Shown here in pieces: positions 35,551 through 43,483 of a stretch of DNA of 64,000 nucleotides (the first letter of the stretch is position 1; each line of letters opens with the position of its first letter). Source of the stretch: Kitasatospora sp. NBC_00374 (GTDB taxonomy: Bacteria; Actinomycetota; Actinomycetes; Streptomycetales; Streptomycetaceae); contig NZ_CP107964.1 of NCBI RefSeq assembly GCF_041434935.1, forward strand, positions 3,348,001 to 3,412,000, in the 5' to 3' direction. The notes beneath the pieces were generated by a model. The model saw nothing but the letters and a program-made list of their open reading frames with translations, made no database searches and was not told the DNA's origin. The position numbers and the translations under genes were made by a program.

Positions 35551-35581
35551 AACGCCCGGCGGCCGATGGCCGCCGGGCGTT
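35551..35581 (-). terminator. Terminator of the helicase gene
   Basis: A perfect 14-bp stem (35551-35564 with 35568-35581) and a 3-nt loop, 63 bases after the helicase stop on the minus strand. Confidence 0.75.
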
Positions 35582-35643
35582 TCACCCGCCGTCGTGCCGA
35601 CTGCGGCACTCGGGAATTCCCCCCCCCGGAGGGCGGATACGAC

Positions 35644-37494
35644 TCAGGAGGCGGTGGCCCACTCCCTGATCTTGGCGATCCGGGCCTTCAGCTGATTCGC
35701 CGTCGCCTGGGCGGTGAGCGGTCCGCCGCACTGGCGGCGCAGCTCGTTGTGGACGGTGCCGTGCGGCTGGCTGGTCCGGTGGTGCCAGGCGGCCACCAGC
35801 GCGTTGAGCTCCTTGCGCAGCTCGCGCAGCTCCTGGTGGGTGACCACCGGACGCTGCTCGGCCGGGAGCTCGATCAGGTCGGCCTCCTCGGCGGGCTTCG
35901 CCTTGCTGCGCTGGATCTGCCGGTGCTGGCGCTTCTGCAGCAGCATCTGGACCTGGTCCGGCTCCAGCAGGCCCGGGATGCCGAGGTAGTCCTCCTCCTC
36001 CTCGCTGCCCGGGTGCGCCTGCATGCCGAACTCCATGGCGTTGTACAGCACCCGGTCGAAGACCGCGTCGGAGCCCAGCGCCTCGTACGAGAACTCCTCG
36101 CCGCCGGCCGTGTCGGGGCCGTCGTTGGCCTTCTCGGCCTCGGCGAGCAGGCGGTCCTCCTCGTCGAAGAGGCCCTCGCCCTCCTTCTTCGGGCGGTCCA
36201 GCACGTGGTCGCGCTGGACCTCCATCTCGTTGGCGAAGCCGAGCAGCATCGGGATGGTGGGCAGGAAGACGGAGGCGGTCTCGCCGCGCTTGCGGGCCCG
36301 CACGAAGCGGCCGACGGCCTGCGCGAAGAACAGCGGGGTGGAGATCGAGGTGGCGTACACGCCGACGGCCAGCCGGGGCACGTCGACGCCCTCGGACACC
36401 ATCCGGACGGCGACCATCCAGCGGGAGTCGCCGGCCGCGTAGTCGGAGATCCGCTTCGAGGCCTCGGCCTCGTCGGAGAGGACCAGGGTGGGCTTCTCGC
36501 CGGTGAGCTCGCGCAGGATCTTGGCGTAGGCGCGGGCCACGTTCTGGTCGGTGGCGATCACCAGGCCGCCGGCGTCCGGGATGGCCTTGCGGACCTCGGT
36601 GAGCCGCCGGTCCGCGGCGCTCAGCACGTTCGGGATCCACTCGCCCTGCGGGGCCAGCGCGGTGCGCCAGGCCTGGGCGATCAGGTCCTTGGTCATCGGC
36701 TCGCCGAGCCGGGCCTCCAGCTCGTCACCGGCCTTGGTGCGCCAGCGCATGTTGCCGCTGTAGGAGAGGAAGATCACCGGGCGCACGACATGGTCGGCCA
36801 GCGCGTGCCCGTAGCCGTACGTGTAGTCGGCGACGGACTTGCGGATGCCGTCGCTGCCCGCCTCGTACTGCACGAACGGGATCGGGTTGGTGTCCGAGCG
36901 GAACGGCGTGCCGGTGAGCGCGAGCCGCCGGGTGGCGGGCTCGAAGGCCTCGGCACAGGCCTCGCCCCAGGACTTGGAGTCACCGGCGTGGTGGATCTCG
37001 TCCATGATCACGAGGGTCTTGCGGGCCTCGGTGCGGTTGCGGTGCAGCATCGGGTTGACGCCCACACCCGCGTAGGTGACCACGATGCCGTGGTACTCCC
37101 GGGAGAGCGGGCCCGAGGAGTACGCCGGGTCCAGCTTGACGCCTATCCGGGCGGCGGCCTCGGCCCACTGCTTCTTCAGGTGCTCGGTCGGGGCGACGAC
37201 GGTGATCTGCTGCACCAGGTGGTTGTGCAGCAGGTACGAGGCGAGGGTCAGGGCGAAGGTGGTCTTTCCCGCGCCCGGGGTCGCGACCGCGAGGTAGTCG
37301 CGCGGCTGCTTCTCGATGTACCGGTCCAGAGCACCCTGCTGCCAGGCCCGCAGCTTGCCGGCCGTGCCCCAGGGGGCACGGCCGGGGAAGGCCGGGGACA
37401 GGTGCGACGCGGCCGTGGTTCCGGCCGGGCGGCTGGGTGCGTTCGAATCGGTGTGCGAGAACAGGGGGGCCATCGGGGAGGCGGCAGTACTCAC
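35644..37494 (-). CDS. SF2 DEAD/DEAH-box helicase
   Basis: A 616-residue superfamily 2 helicase. Motif I is TPGAGKTT, motif II DEIHHAG, motif III LTGTPFRSD, motif V VSEGVDVPRL and motif VI QAVGRFVRARKRG, as in the XPB/type I restriction-like DNA translocases. The C-terminal 180 residues are charged and helical, with no nuclease motif visible. Start GTG at 37494 with a GGAG nearby; a later ATG 7 codons on is possible. A stand-alone housekeeping helicase of streptomycetes is likely. Confidence 0.82.
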   Translation of the reverse strand: MSTAASPMAPLFSHTDSNAPSRPAGTTAASHLSPAFPGRAPWGTAGKLRAWQQGALDRYIEKQPRDYLAVATPGAGKTTFALTLASYLLHNHLVQQITVVAPTEHLKKQWAEAAARIGVKLDPAYSSGPLSREYHGIVVTYAGVGVNPMLHRNRTEARKTLVIMDEIHHAGDSKSWGEACAEAFEPATRRLALTGTPFRSDTNPIPFVQYEAGSDGIRKSVADYTYGYGHALADHVVRPVIFLSYSGNMRWRTKAGDELEARLGEPMTKDLIAQAWRTALAPQGEWIPNVLSAADRRLTEVRKAIPDAGGLVIATDQNVARAYAKILRELTGEKPTLVLSDEAEASKRISDYAAGDSRWMVAVRMVSEGVDVPRLAVGVYATSISTPLFFAQAVGRFVRARKRGETASVFLPTIPMLLGFANEMEVQRDHVLDRPKKEGEGLFDEEDRLLAEAEKANDGPDTAGGEEFSYEALGSDAVFDRVLYNAMEFGMQAHPGSEEEEDYLGIPGLLEPDQVQMLLQKRQHRQIQRSKAKPAEEADLIELPAEQRPVVTHQELRELRKELNALVAAWHHRTSQPHGTVHNELRRQCGGPLTAQATANQLKARIAKIREWATAS

Positions 37495-37596
37495 GGTCTC
37501 CGGAAGGGGTTCGTCGCAGGTCAGGGCGTTTTTCAGCCCCCGGCCCACTGGCGGTCGGCGGTCGTACAACCCGCCCAGCCTACCGGCCCGCCGACC

Positions 37597-37989
37597 TCAC
37601 CCGGCCTCGCCGCGCTCGTACAACTCCCTCAACCGGTGGGCGATCCCGGTCACATCGGCGAGCTCCCCCGCCGCCACCTCGACCACCAGCCGGTACGCCT
37701 CGGCCTGGTCCACCGCGGCCATGTCGGCGCCGTGCAGGTCCAGGAAGACGACCGTGCCCATCCAGGCCGTCCGCTTGTTGCCGTCGACGAACGGATGGTT
37801 GGCGGCGAGGCCGTGCAGCAGGGCCGCGGCCTTCTCGAACCGGCCCTCGTACGCCTCCACGCCGAACATCTCGGAGCGCGGCCGGTGCGTGGCCGAGGCC
37901 AGCAGGCCGGGCTCGCGGACGCCCATCTCGCGCCCCTGGCAGGCGTGGGCGGACAGCTCCAGCACGTCCGGTACGTCCAGGTACCTCAT
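37597..37989 (-). CDS. doc: Doc-family (Fic fold) toxin
   Basis: A 130-residue death-on-curing toxin. The Fic-fold active site is HPFVDGNKRT (residues 65-74), which fits the Doc variant that phosphorylates EF-Tu rather than AMPylating. Its ATG overlaps the stop of the 44-residue frame upstream by four bases (ATGA), the normal antitoxin-toxin coupling. Confidence 0.82.
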   Translation of the reverse strand: MRYLDVPDVLELSAHACQGREMGVREPGLLASATHRPRSEMFGVEAYEGRFEKAAALLHGLAANHPFVDGNKRTAWMGTVVFLDLHGADMAAVDQAEAYRLVVEVAAGELADVTGIAHRLRELYERGEAG

Positions 37990-38120
37990 TCGCCCAGCCT
38001 CCGCAGCAGCTCGGCGTGGCAGGCCGCGTACTTGGCGCCGAGGCGGCGCACCTCCTCGCGGTGGCGCCGCGCGTCCTCCTCGGGGACCGGCGCGGGCAGG
38101 GGCTGAGACTGCGTGTCCAT
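37986..38120 (-). CDS. Short antitoxin-like protein paired with Doc
   Basis: A 44-residue frame (MDTQSQPLPAPVPEED, then RRHREEVRRLGAKYAACHAELLRR) of disordered start and one charged helix. Four-base overlap with doc indicates translational coupling, and the size fits a toxin-neutralising peptide. It lacks the DNA-binding N-domain of Phd, so autoregulation of the usual kind is doubtful. Too short for most gene finders. Confidence 0.65.
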   Translation of the reverse strand: MDTQSQPLPAPVPEEDARRHREEVRRLGAKYAACHAELLRRLGE

Positions 38121-38371
38121 CCCGCGATGGTAGGGGCCCGGACGACCGCCGCGACAGCGCGTTTCGGGCACGCCACCCCCGGCCGCCCGGGTGAAGTTCG
38201 GACCATCCGACCGCAATTCCCCCGACATCCGGTTTGATGTGACCTGGATCACTCCAGAAAGGGCGAAAAGCCGCGTAACACCGACCGCCCTCCGGACTCC
38301 CACTGATCCGGAGCCACATCGGCCACATACGCCACGCGGCTCGCACAGACGCTTCATCGGGAGGAAGAAAC

Positions 38372-38860
38372 ATGTCCGGTATGACGGCAACCGTGGAACA
38401 GGTCGTCCAGGCCCGCCTGATCATCAGCACCCGGCGCTCCGCCCTGCTGCCGGTCACCCTGCGGTACCACGCGGACGACCCGCTCGCCGTCCGGATGGTC
38501 TTCCCCGCCGAGTACTCGCTGGACGACGCCGGCGAGCCGCACCGCCCCGGCGAACCCGGCAGCACCGGCGGCGCCGCCGAGCCGGACCCCGACGCCGGGC
38601 CCGGTGTCGAGTGGGTCTTCGCCCGCCGGCTGCTGGCGGCCGGGCTCGACGAGCCGGCCGGCCCCGGCGACGTCCACGTCCGGCCTGCCGCCGACCGCCG
38701 GACCGCGGTGGAGCTGCGGGCCCCGGAAGGCGTCGCCCTGCTCCACTTCACCACCCCGGACCTCCGGCGCTTCCTGTGGCGCAGCCACCTGGCCGTCCCC
38801 GAGGGCGAGGAGACCCTGAACCTGGACCCGGACCGCGAGCTGGCCGAACTGCTGGGCTGA
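38372..38860 (+). CDS. SsgA-like protein with central insertion (second copy)
   Basis: A 162-residue SALP. Core blocks LPVTLRYHADDPLAVRMVFPAEY and VEWVFARRLLAAGL are family-typical, but about 25 Pro/Gly/Asp-rich residues (near 50-78) interrupt the strand region that is continuous in the other copy. ATG at 38372 after GGGAGGAAG. It should act in division or sporulation like other SALPs; the two copies are not close to one another. Confidence 0.8.
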   Translation: MSGMTATVEQVVQARLIISTRRSALLPVTLRYHADDPLAVRMVFPAEYSLDDAGEPHRPGEPGSTGGAAEPDPDAGPGVEWVFARRLLAAGLDEPAGPGDVHVRPAADRRTAVELRAPEGVALLHFTTPDLRRFLWRSHLAVPEGEETLNLDPDRELAELLG

Positions 38861-38896
38861 GCGGCCGTCGCGGGCCTGGGCCGCCACCGGAGCGGC

Positions 38897-41416
38897 TCAG
38901 GCCGAGAGCCTGCGCATCAGCCGGACGCCCTGGGCCGGCGTCAGGTGCGGCAGGTAGGCCTTGCCGATCGCCCGGGTGATGCTGCCCAGCGCGGCCGGGT
39001 CCGGGTAGACCATGTACATCGGCCGGTACTCGGGCTGGAACTTGGCCTTGAACGCCAGCAGCGAGCGGAAGCCGTACACCGGCTCCAGCACCTTGCCCAT
39101 CCAGTCCAGCATCCGCTGCAGCGCGGTCGGCGGCTCGCCCCGGTCGGAGCGGGCCAGCGGAGCACCGGAGAGGCTGAGGAACTCCGCCCCCTCCTCCTTG
39201 AAGCCCAGCGCCGCGGACGCGATCAGGAACTCCATCACCCCGCGGAACCCCTCGGACCGGCGCCGCATGAAGTCCAGCGTCCAGCCGACCGGTTCGCCGT
39301 CCCGGTAGACCGGCATCCAGCTGGTGAGACCGTGCACCGTCCGGTCCGCGTCCACCGCCACCAGCATCCGCACCGCGGGGTCGGCCAGCTCGGGCAGGCC
39401 GCCCAGGGTGAAGCCCATCTCCGGCAGGCCCTTGTCCGAGACCCACTCCTCCGAGATGGCCTGGATCTGGTCCCGGACGGCGATCGGGGCCTCGTGGTAC
39501 GTCCACCACTCGGCCGTGAAGCCCTGCTTGCCCGCCTTGTTCAGCGAGGTGCGGATGTCCTGCCACTTCTTGCCGGTGAAGGCCAGCTCGGGCAGGGCCA
39601 CCACGGTGTCCTCGGCGACCTGCAGCGAGCGCCAGCCGAGCTCCTCGGCCTGCTCCAGCGTCTCGGTGGTGACGCTGTAGAAGCAGGGCGTCCAGCCCCG
39701 CGCGTCGCAGTAGCGGGCGAACCCGGCCACCGCCCGCCGCCGGGCCGCCGGCTCGCCGAACGGGTCGCCCGTGGTCAGGGCCACGGTGGCGATCACCCGG
39801 TACGGCACGGCCGCCAGGCCGTCCTCGTCGAACCAGTAGTGGTTGCCGTCCCAGGTGGAGATGAAGGAGAGCGTCGACCCGCCGTGGGTGGTCAGCAGCG
39901 TCCGGGCCCGCGCGGCGTCCTCGGCGTCGGTGTGCACCGCCGGCCGGCGGAAGGCGAGCAGCAGCGCGATCAACGTGATCACCCAGAACACCACGCCGCA
40001 GTAGATCTCCAGGGCCTGCGCGGTACCGCCGACCGCGACCGGATAGCCGGGCAGCAGGTCGTTGTACGAAGGCGGCAGCAGCTCCGAGGGCAGCCCGGCG
40101 AACAGGCCGCTCGGCGTCGCGTCCGGCTCGTACTGGTCCCGGACCAGCAGGCCGATGCCCACGTAGGCGCCGCAGCAGAGCACCAGCGCACCGCCGACCA
40201 CGGCGGCCAGCCTCGTCACGTCCCGGCGCGGCAGCCGCTGGCCGAAGCTGCGCCGGGTGACCCACTGGAGCACCAGCAGGGCGACCGGCAGCAGCAGCGC
40301 CTCGCCCACCAGCTCGAACAGCAGCGGGACACCGCCGTCCTCGGCGTACGCGTCGTAGTTGTCGGCCAGCAGCCAGGCCAGCACGCCGACCCAGGCCAGT
40401 TCGGTGAGCACGCTGATCCACCAGGCCAGCCGCAGCCCGCGGCGCAGCCCCTCGGCCAGCACCAGGAGCAGCACCGGCACCAGGGCGGCCATCAGGCGGC
40501 CGGGCGAGTCGAAGAAGCGCTCCACCGAGTGCGCCCGGGCGCACTCCCGGACGGACCGGGCACAGGCGTCGGCGACCTCCGCCGAGGAGGGCACGTGCGA
40601 GAAGTAGAGGTCGCCGACGGTGTTGAACGGGCCGATCGCGTCCTGGTAGAGGGAGGCGACCAGCGGTCCGATCGCGGCGGCGGCCAGGCAGAGCGCGACC
40701 AGCACCCGGGTCTCGGTGTACGAGGCACGGTGCGGCCGGCCCGGCCGGCGCCGGTACAGCAGCGCGCCGCCGATCAGGCCGACCAGCACACCGGCCACCC
40801 GCTGGACACCTTGCAGATGGCCGACGTAGAGCATCAGCACCAGCGGGACGAGCACGGCCAGCAGCCGCAGCCGGCGTCGCCAGAGCAGGCTGAGGCGGTA
40901 GCTGAGCACGGCGGCCAGGGCGACCAGCCCGGCGCCGGGGCTGACCGCGATCTGGTCCTCGATCGCCTTCGTCCAGCCCAGGTCGGCGGCGACCCCGAGC
41001 CGGACGGCCGCCGTTCCCAGGAGGGTGCCGAGCACCTGCCCGACGACCAGGACGACGGCCGCCCGCGGGGAGCCCAGGCGGCGCTCGGCGATCGGGCCGA
41101 GCACCGCGATCAGCAGGCTGATCACCACGTACGCGCCGATGCCGGAGCACCAGAGGAGCGAGCTGAGCGGGGTCCACCACCGCCCGGCCTCCAGGGTCGG
41201 GATGCCCACCCCGACGTGCTCCAGCAGGTTTCGGTCGGGGCCGACCCCGAGGCTGCCGGTGGCGGCGCCGACGACCCACAGGGCGACCAGCAGCGCCACG
41301 GTGAGCGGGGCGGAGCGCAGGTGCGCGGCGTGCGGACGCAGCACCCGCAGCAGTCGCTGCGGGCCGCGTTCGGGGCGCGGGGTGACGGGGGTGACGGGGG
41401 TGGCGGCGTCGGTCAT
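38897..41416 (-). CDS. Rhomboid-like/DUF2156 membrane protein (MprF-like transferase)
   Basis: An 839-residue protein. Residues 30-240 form a rhomboid-like membrane domain; the position of the rhomboid serine motif reads SPGAGLVAL, so Ser is not where a protease needs it, while the late His (GHLQGVQRVAGVLVG) is kept. More spans follow to about residue 480. The C-terminal 320 residues are DUF2156, the GNAT-fold domain of lysyl-phosphatidylglycerol synthases (YWFDEDGLAAVPYRVIATVALTTGDP). It probably modifies a membrane lipid with an amino acid. Four-base overlap with the upstream esterase gene. Confidence 0.78.
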   Translation of the reverse strand: MTDAATPVTPVTPRPERGPQRLLRVLRPHAAHLRSAPLTVALLVALWVVGAATGSLGVGPDRNLLEHVGVGIPTLEAGRWWTPLSSLLWCSGIGAYVVISLLIAVLGPIAERRLGSPRAAVVLVVGQVLGTLLGTAAVRLGVAADLGWTKAIEDQIAVSPGAGLVALAAVLSYRLSLLWRRRLRLLAVLVPLVLMLYVGHLQGVQRVAGVLVGLIGGALLYRRRPGRPHRASYTETRVLVALCLAAAAIGPLVASLYQDAIGPFNTVGDLYFSHVPSSAEVADACARSVRECARAHSVERFFDSPGRLMAALVPVLLLVLAEGLRRGLRLAWWISVLTELAWVGVLAWLLADNYDAYAEDGGVPLLFELVGEALLLPVALLVLQWVTRRSFGQRLPRRDVTRLAAVVGGALVLCCGAYVGIGLLVRDQYEPDATPSGLFAGLPSELLPPSYNDLLPGYPVAVGGTAQALEIYCGVVFWVITLIALLLAFRRPAVHTDAEDAARARTLLTTHGGSTLSFISTWDGNHYWFDEDGLAAVPYRVIATVALTTGDPFGEPAARRRAVAGFARYCDARGWTPCFYSVTTETLEQAEELGWRSLQVAEDTVVALPELAFTGKKWQDIRTSLNKAGKQGFTAEWWTYHEAPIAVRDQIQAISEEWVSDKGLPEMGFTLGGLPELADPAVRMLVAVDADRTVHGLTSWMPVYRDGEPVGWTLDFMRRRSEGFRGVMEFLIASAALGFKEEGAEFLSLSGAPLARSDRGEPPTALQRMLDWMGKVLEPVYGFRSLLAFKAKFQPEYRPMYMVYPDPAALGSITRAIGKAYLPHLTPAQGVRLMRRLSA

Positions 41417-42720
41417 CGGGTCAGTCCGGTCTGCTGGGCCAGCCACGGGATGTACCGGGTCAGGCCGAGGTGGAAGGCGGCCCAGTTGTGGCCGCCGGGG
41501 ACGGTCTCGAAGGTGGTCCGCATCCCGGCCCTGACGGCCGCGGCGTGGACCGTGCGCACCTGCGGCCCGAACTCGGCGTCCGAGGCGCCGACCAGGAACA
41601 GCGCCGCGGTGTCCGGGAAGCTCCGACGGGCCGTCACATGGACGGGGTCGACGGCGTCGAAGGCCGCCTCGTCGCCGCCGAAGGCCTGGTCGACGGTCTC
41701 GGCGTGGGTGCCGAGGGTGGGTTCCAGCTGGCCGGACATGTCCATGAACGAGCCGTACACCTCCGGTGCGTTGACGGCGAGTTGGAGCGCGCAGGTGCCA
41801 CCGAAGGAGATACCGCCGACGGACTGACGGGTGCGGCCGGTCGCGGTCTGCAGGTGGCTGTGGATCCAGCCGGGTACGTCCACCGCCAGGTAGGTCTGGG
41901 CCCGGGCGATCCGGGAGTCCATGCAGAGGGTGTTGCCGAGCGTGGAGCCGATCGGATCGACCACCACCACCGGCGCCAGCCCCTGGTGGGCCGCGGCGAA
42001 GTCGTCCAGCACCTGTTTCAGGCCCCCGGAGTTCACCCAGTCCGCCGGCCCGCCGGGCTGGCCCGCGATCAGCACGGTGACGGGCAGCAGCGGACGCGGC
42101 GAGGTGAGGTAGGCCGGCGGGAGGTAGACGTACGCGTCCCGGGCCTCGAAGCCGGACGCGCGGCCGGGGATCGGGACGGCGGACAGGGTGCCGGTGGCGG
42201 GCATCTGGGCCGGTGCCTGCCAGACCTCGGAGAGGGTCCGGCCGGGCGGGGCGGTGACGGTCCGCTCGTCCCGGCCGGTGGTCAGCGGCTCGGTCTCGGG
42301 GGCCAGCATCGCGCGGGCCGTCGGGTACTGGACGTAGTACCGGTTGACCTGGTTGGCCGCCATCAGGACGACCAGCAGCGCGGCCGCCACGGCCCCGATC
42401 CGGCCGGGCCACCGCAGGGGCGGCAGCCGGAAGGCCGCCAGCGCGAGGCCGAGCAGCGCGACGCCGATCCAGACCGCGACCTCGCGGGGCAGATCGTCCG
42501 GGAACGGCCGCCACCAGGCGTCGACCGTGTGGACCACCAGCGCCGACGCCGCCGCGGCCACCAGGACGGCACACGGCAGCCGCCGGGTCCACCAGCGCGG
42601 GCCGGTGGAGACGGCGAGGCCCAGCAGCGCGCCGAACCCGAGCACCAGCAGCACGTACGGCACCGGGCCGTGCACCAGCGACCAGTCGAGCGGGTTCCAC
42701 GCCGCGAACGGCCGGGCCAA
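41413..42720 (-). CDS. Membrane-anchored alpha/beta-hydrolase esterase (antigen 85-like)
   Basis: A 435-residue protein with four N-terminal membrane spans (residues 20-125) and an extracytoplasmic esterase domain from about 175. The nucleophile elbow is GGISFGG and the catalytic His is in VPGGHNWAAF, with the acid near GASDAEFG. The fold matches the esterase D/antigen 85 group, which moves or hydrolyses acyl groups at the cell surface. Its stop overlaps the start of the DUF2156 gene by four bases. Confidence 0.8.
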   Translation of the reverse strand: MARPFAAWNPLDWSLVHGPVPYVLLVLGFGALLGLAVSTGPRWWTRRLPCAVLVAAAASALVVHTVDAWWRPFPDDLPREVAVWIGVALLGLALAAFRLPPLRWPGRIGAVAAALLVVLMAANQVNRYYVQYPTARAMLAPETEPLTTGRDERTVTAPPGRTLSEVWQAPAQMPATGTLSAVPIPGRASGFEARDAYVYLPPAYLTSPRPLLPVTVLIAGQPGGPADWVNSGGLKQVLDDFAAAHQGLAPVVVVDPIGSTLGNTLCMDSRIARAQTYLAVDVPGWIHSHLQTATGRTRQSVGGISFGGTCALQLAVNAPEVYGSFMDMSGQLEPTLGTHAETVDQAFGGDEAAFDAVDPVHVTARRSFPDTAALFLVGASDAEFGPQVRTVHAAAVRAGMRTTFETVPGGHNWAAFHLGLTRYIPWLAQQTGLTR

Positions 42721-42745
42721 GGGATCTCCTCGGTGCTCGGGCGGG

Positions 42746-43378
42746 TCAGGCCCGCAGGGTACGGACCAGGTGGGCGAAGACGACCACGTTGCCGTCGTAG
42801 CCGTCCTGCCGGCTGAAACCGCCGCCGCAGGTGATCAGGCGCAGCTGGGCGTCCCTGGTGGGGGCGTAGACCTTGGCGTCGGGGAATTCCGCCTTCGGGT
42901 AGACCTCGACCGCGTCCACGGCGAAGAAGGCGGTGGCCCGGTCGGCTCGCAGGACCTCCAGCTGGTCGCCCTTGCGCAGGCTGCCGAGCCGGTAGAAGAC
43001 GGCGGGGCCCTGCCGGTTGTCGACGTGACCGGCCACGATCGCGGCGCCCTGCTGGCCCGGCGCGGAGCCGTCCCGGTACCAGCCGGCCAGGTTCCGGTCG
43101 GCCTCCGGCGGCGCCTGGAGCCGGCCGTCGCCGTCCAGCACCAGCGGGGTGAAGGGGGCGTCGACGCCGATCACCGGGATCCGCAGCCGGGTGGGCACCG
43201 AGTGCGGCAGTGGCGGCACCATCGGGCCGGCCGCGGCACGGCCGTCGAAGGCCTGGTCGGCGCCGGGTCCGGGCGGCAGGCCGGTGCCACCGTGCTGGAC
43301 CAGCCAGGCACCGAGGACCAGCGCCGTGCCGGCCGCCAGTGTCCCCGGCCAGGGGCTCCTGGTCTGCTGTCCGCCCAC
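42746..43378 (-). CDS. Class F sortase
   Basis: A 210-residue sortase. An N-terminal anchor (LAAGTALVLGAWLV) is followed by the sortase barrel with His118 (AGHVDN) and Cys184 (LITCGGGF). Class F is the actinobacterial group without a firmly known sorting signal. I chose GTG at 43378 after GGGGAG; an ATG 22 codons earlier lacks a ribosome site. It lies 25 bases before the esterase gene, so it probably heads the envelope operon. Confidence 0.82.
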   Translation of the reverse strand: MGGQQTRSPWPGTLAAGTALVLGAWLVQHGGTGLPPGPGADQAFDGRAAAGPMVPPLPHSVPTRLRIPVIGVDAPFTPLVLDGDGRLQAPPEADRNLAGWYRDGSAPGQQGAAIVAGHVDNRQGPAVFYRLGSLRKGDQLEVLRADRATAFFAVDAVEVYPKAEFPDAKVYAPTRDAQLRLITCGGGFSRQDGYDGNVVVFAHLVRTLRA

Positions 43379-43483
43379 CTGTGCTCCCCGCTGCCGACCC
43401 GCTCCGACCAGCCCAGTCAAACCCGGTGCCCGGTCCGGCGGCATCCGCAGCGCACCGAACGGGCGTGGGGGCCTGACGGCCCC

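Larger units (their letters stand above)
35174..35643. other. Intergenic region, 470 bases
   Basis: Between the IclR start and the helicase stop. It holds the IclR promoter (not located precisely), three tandem 11-nt CTCCCAGCC repeats at 35510-35542 and a strong terminator at 35551-35581. No credible gene is seen; the stretch 35380-35500 is AT-richer than the rest. Confidence 0.5.

Noticed and set aside
38945..41827. Another very long plus-strand frame (960 codons)
   Set aside because: Shadow of the rhomboid-like/DUF2156 gene, same reasons.
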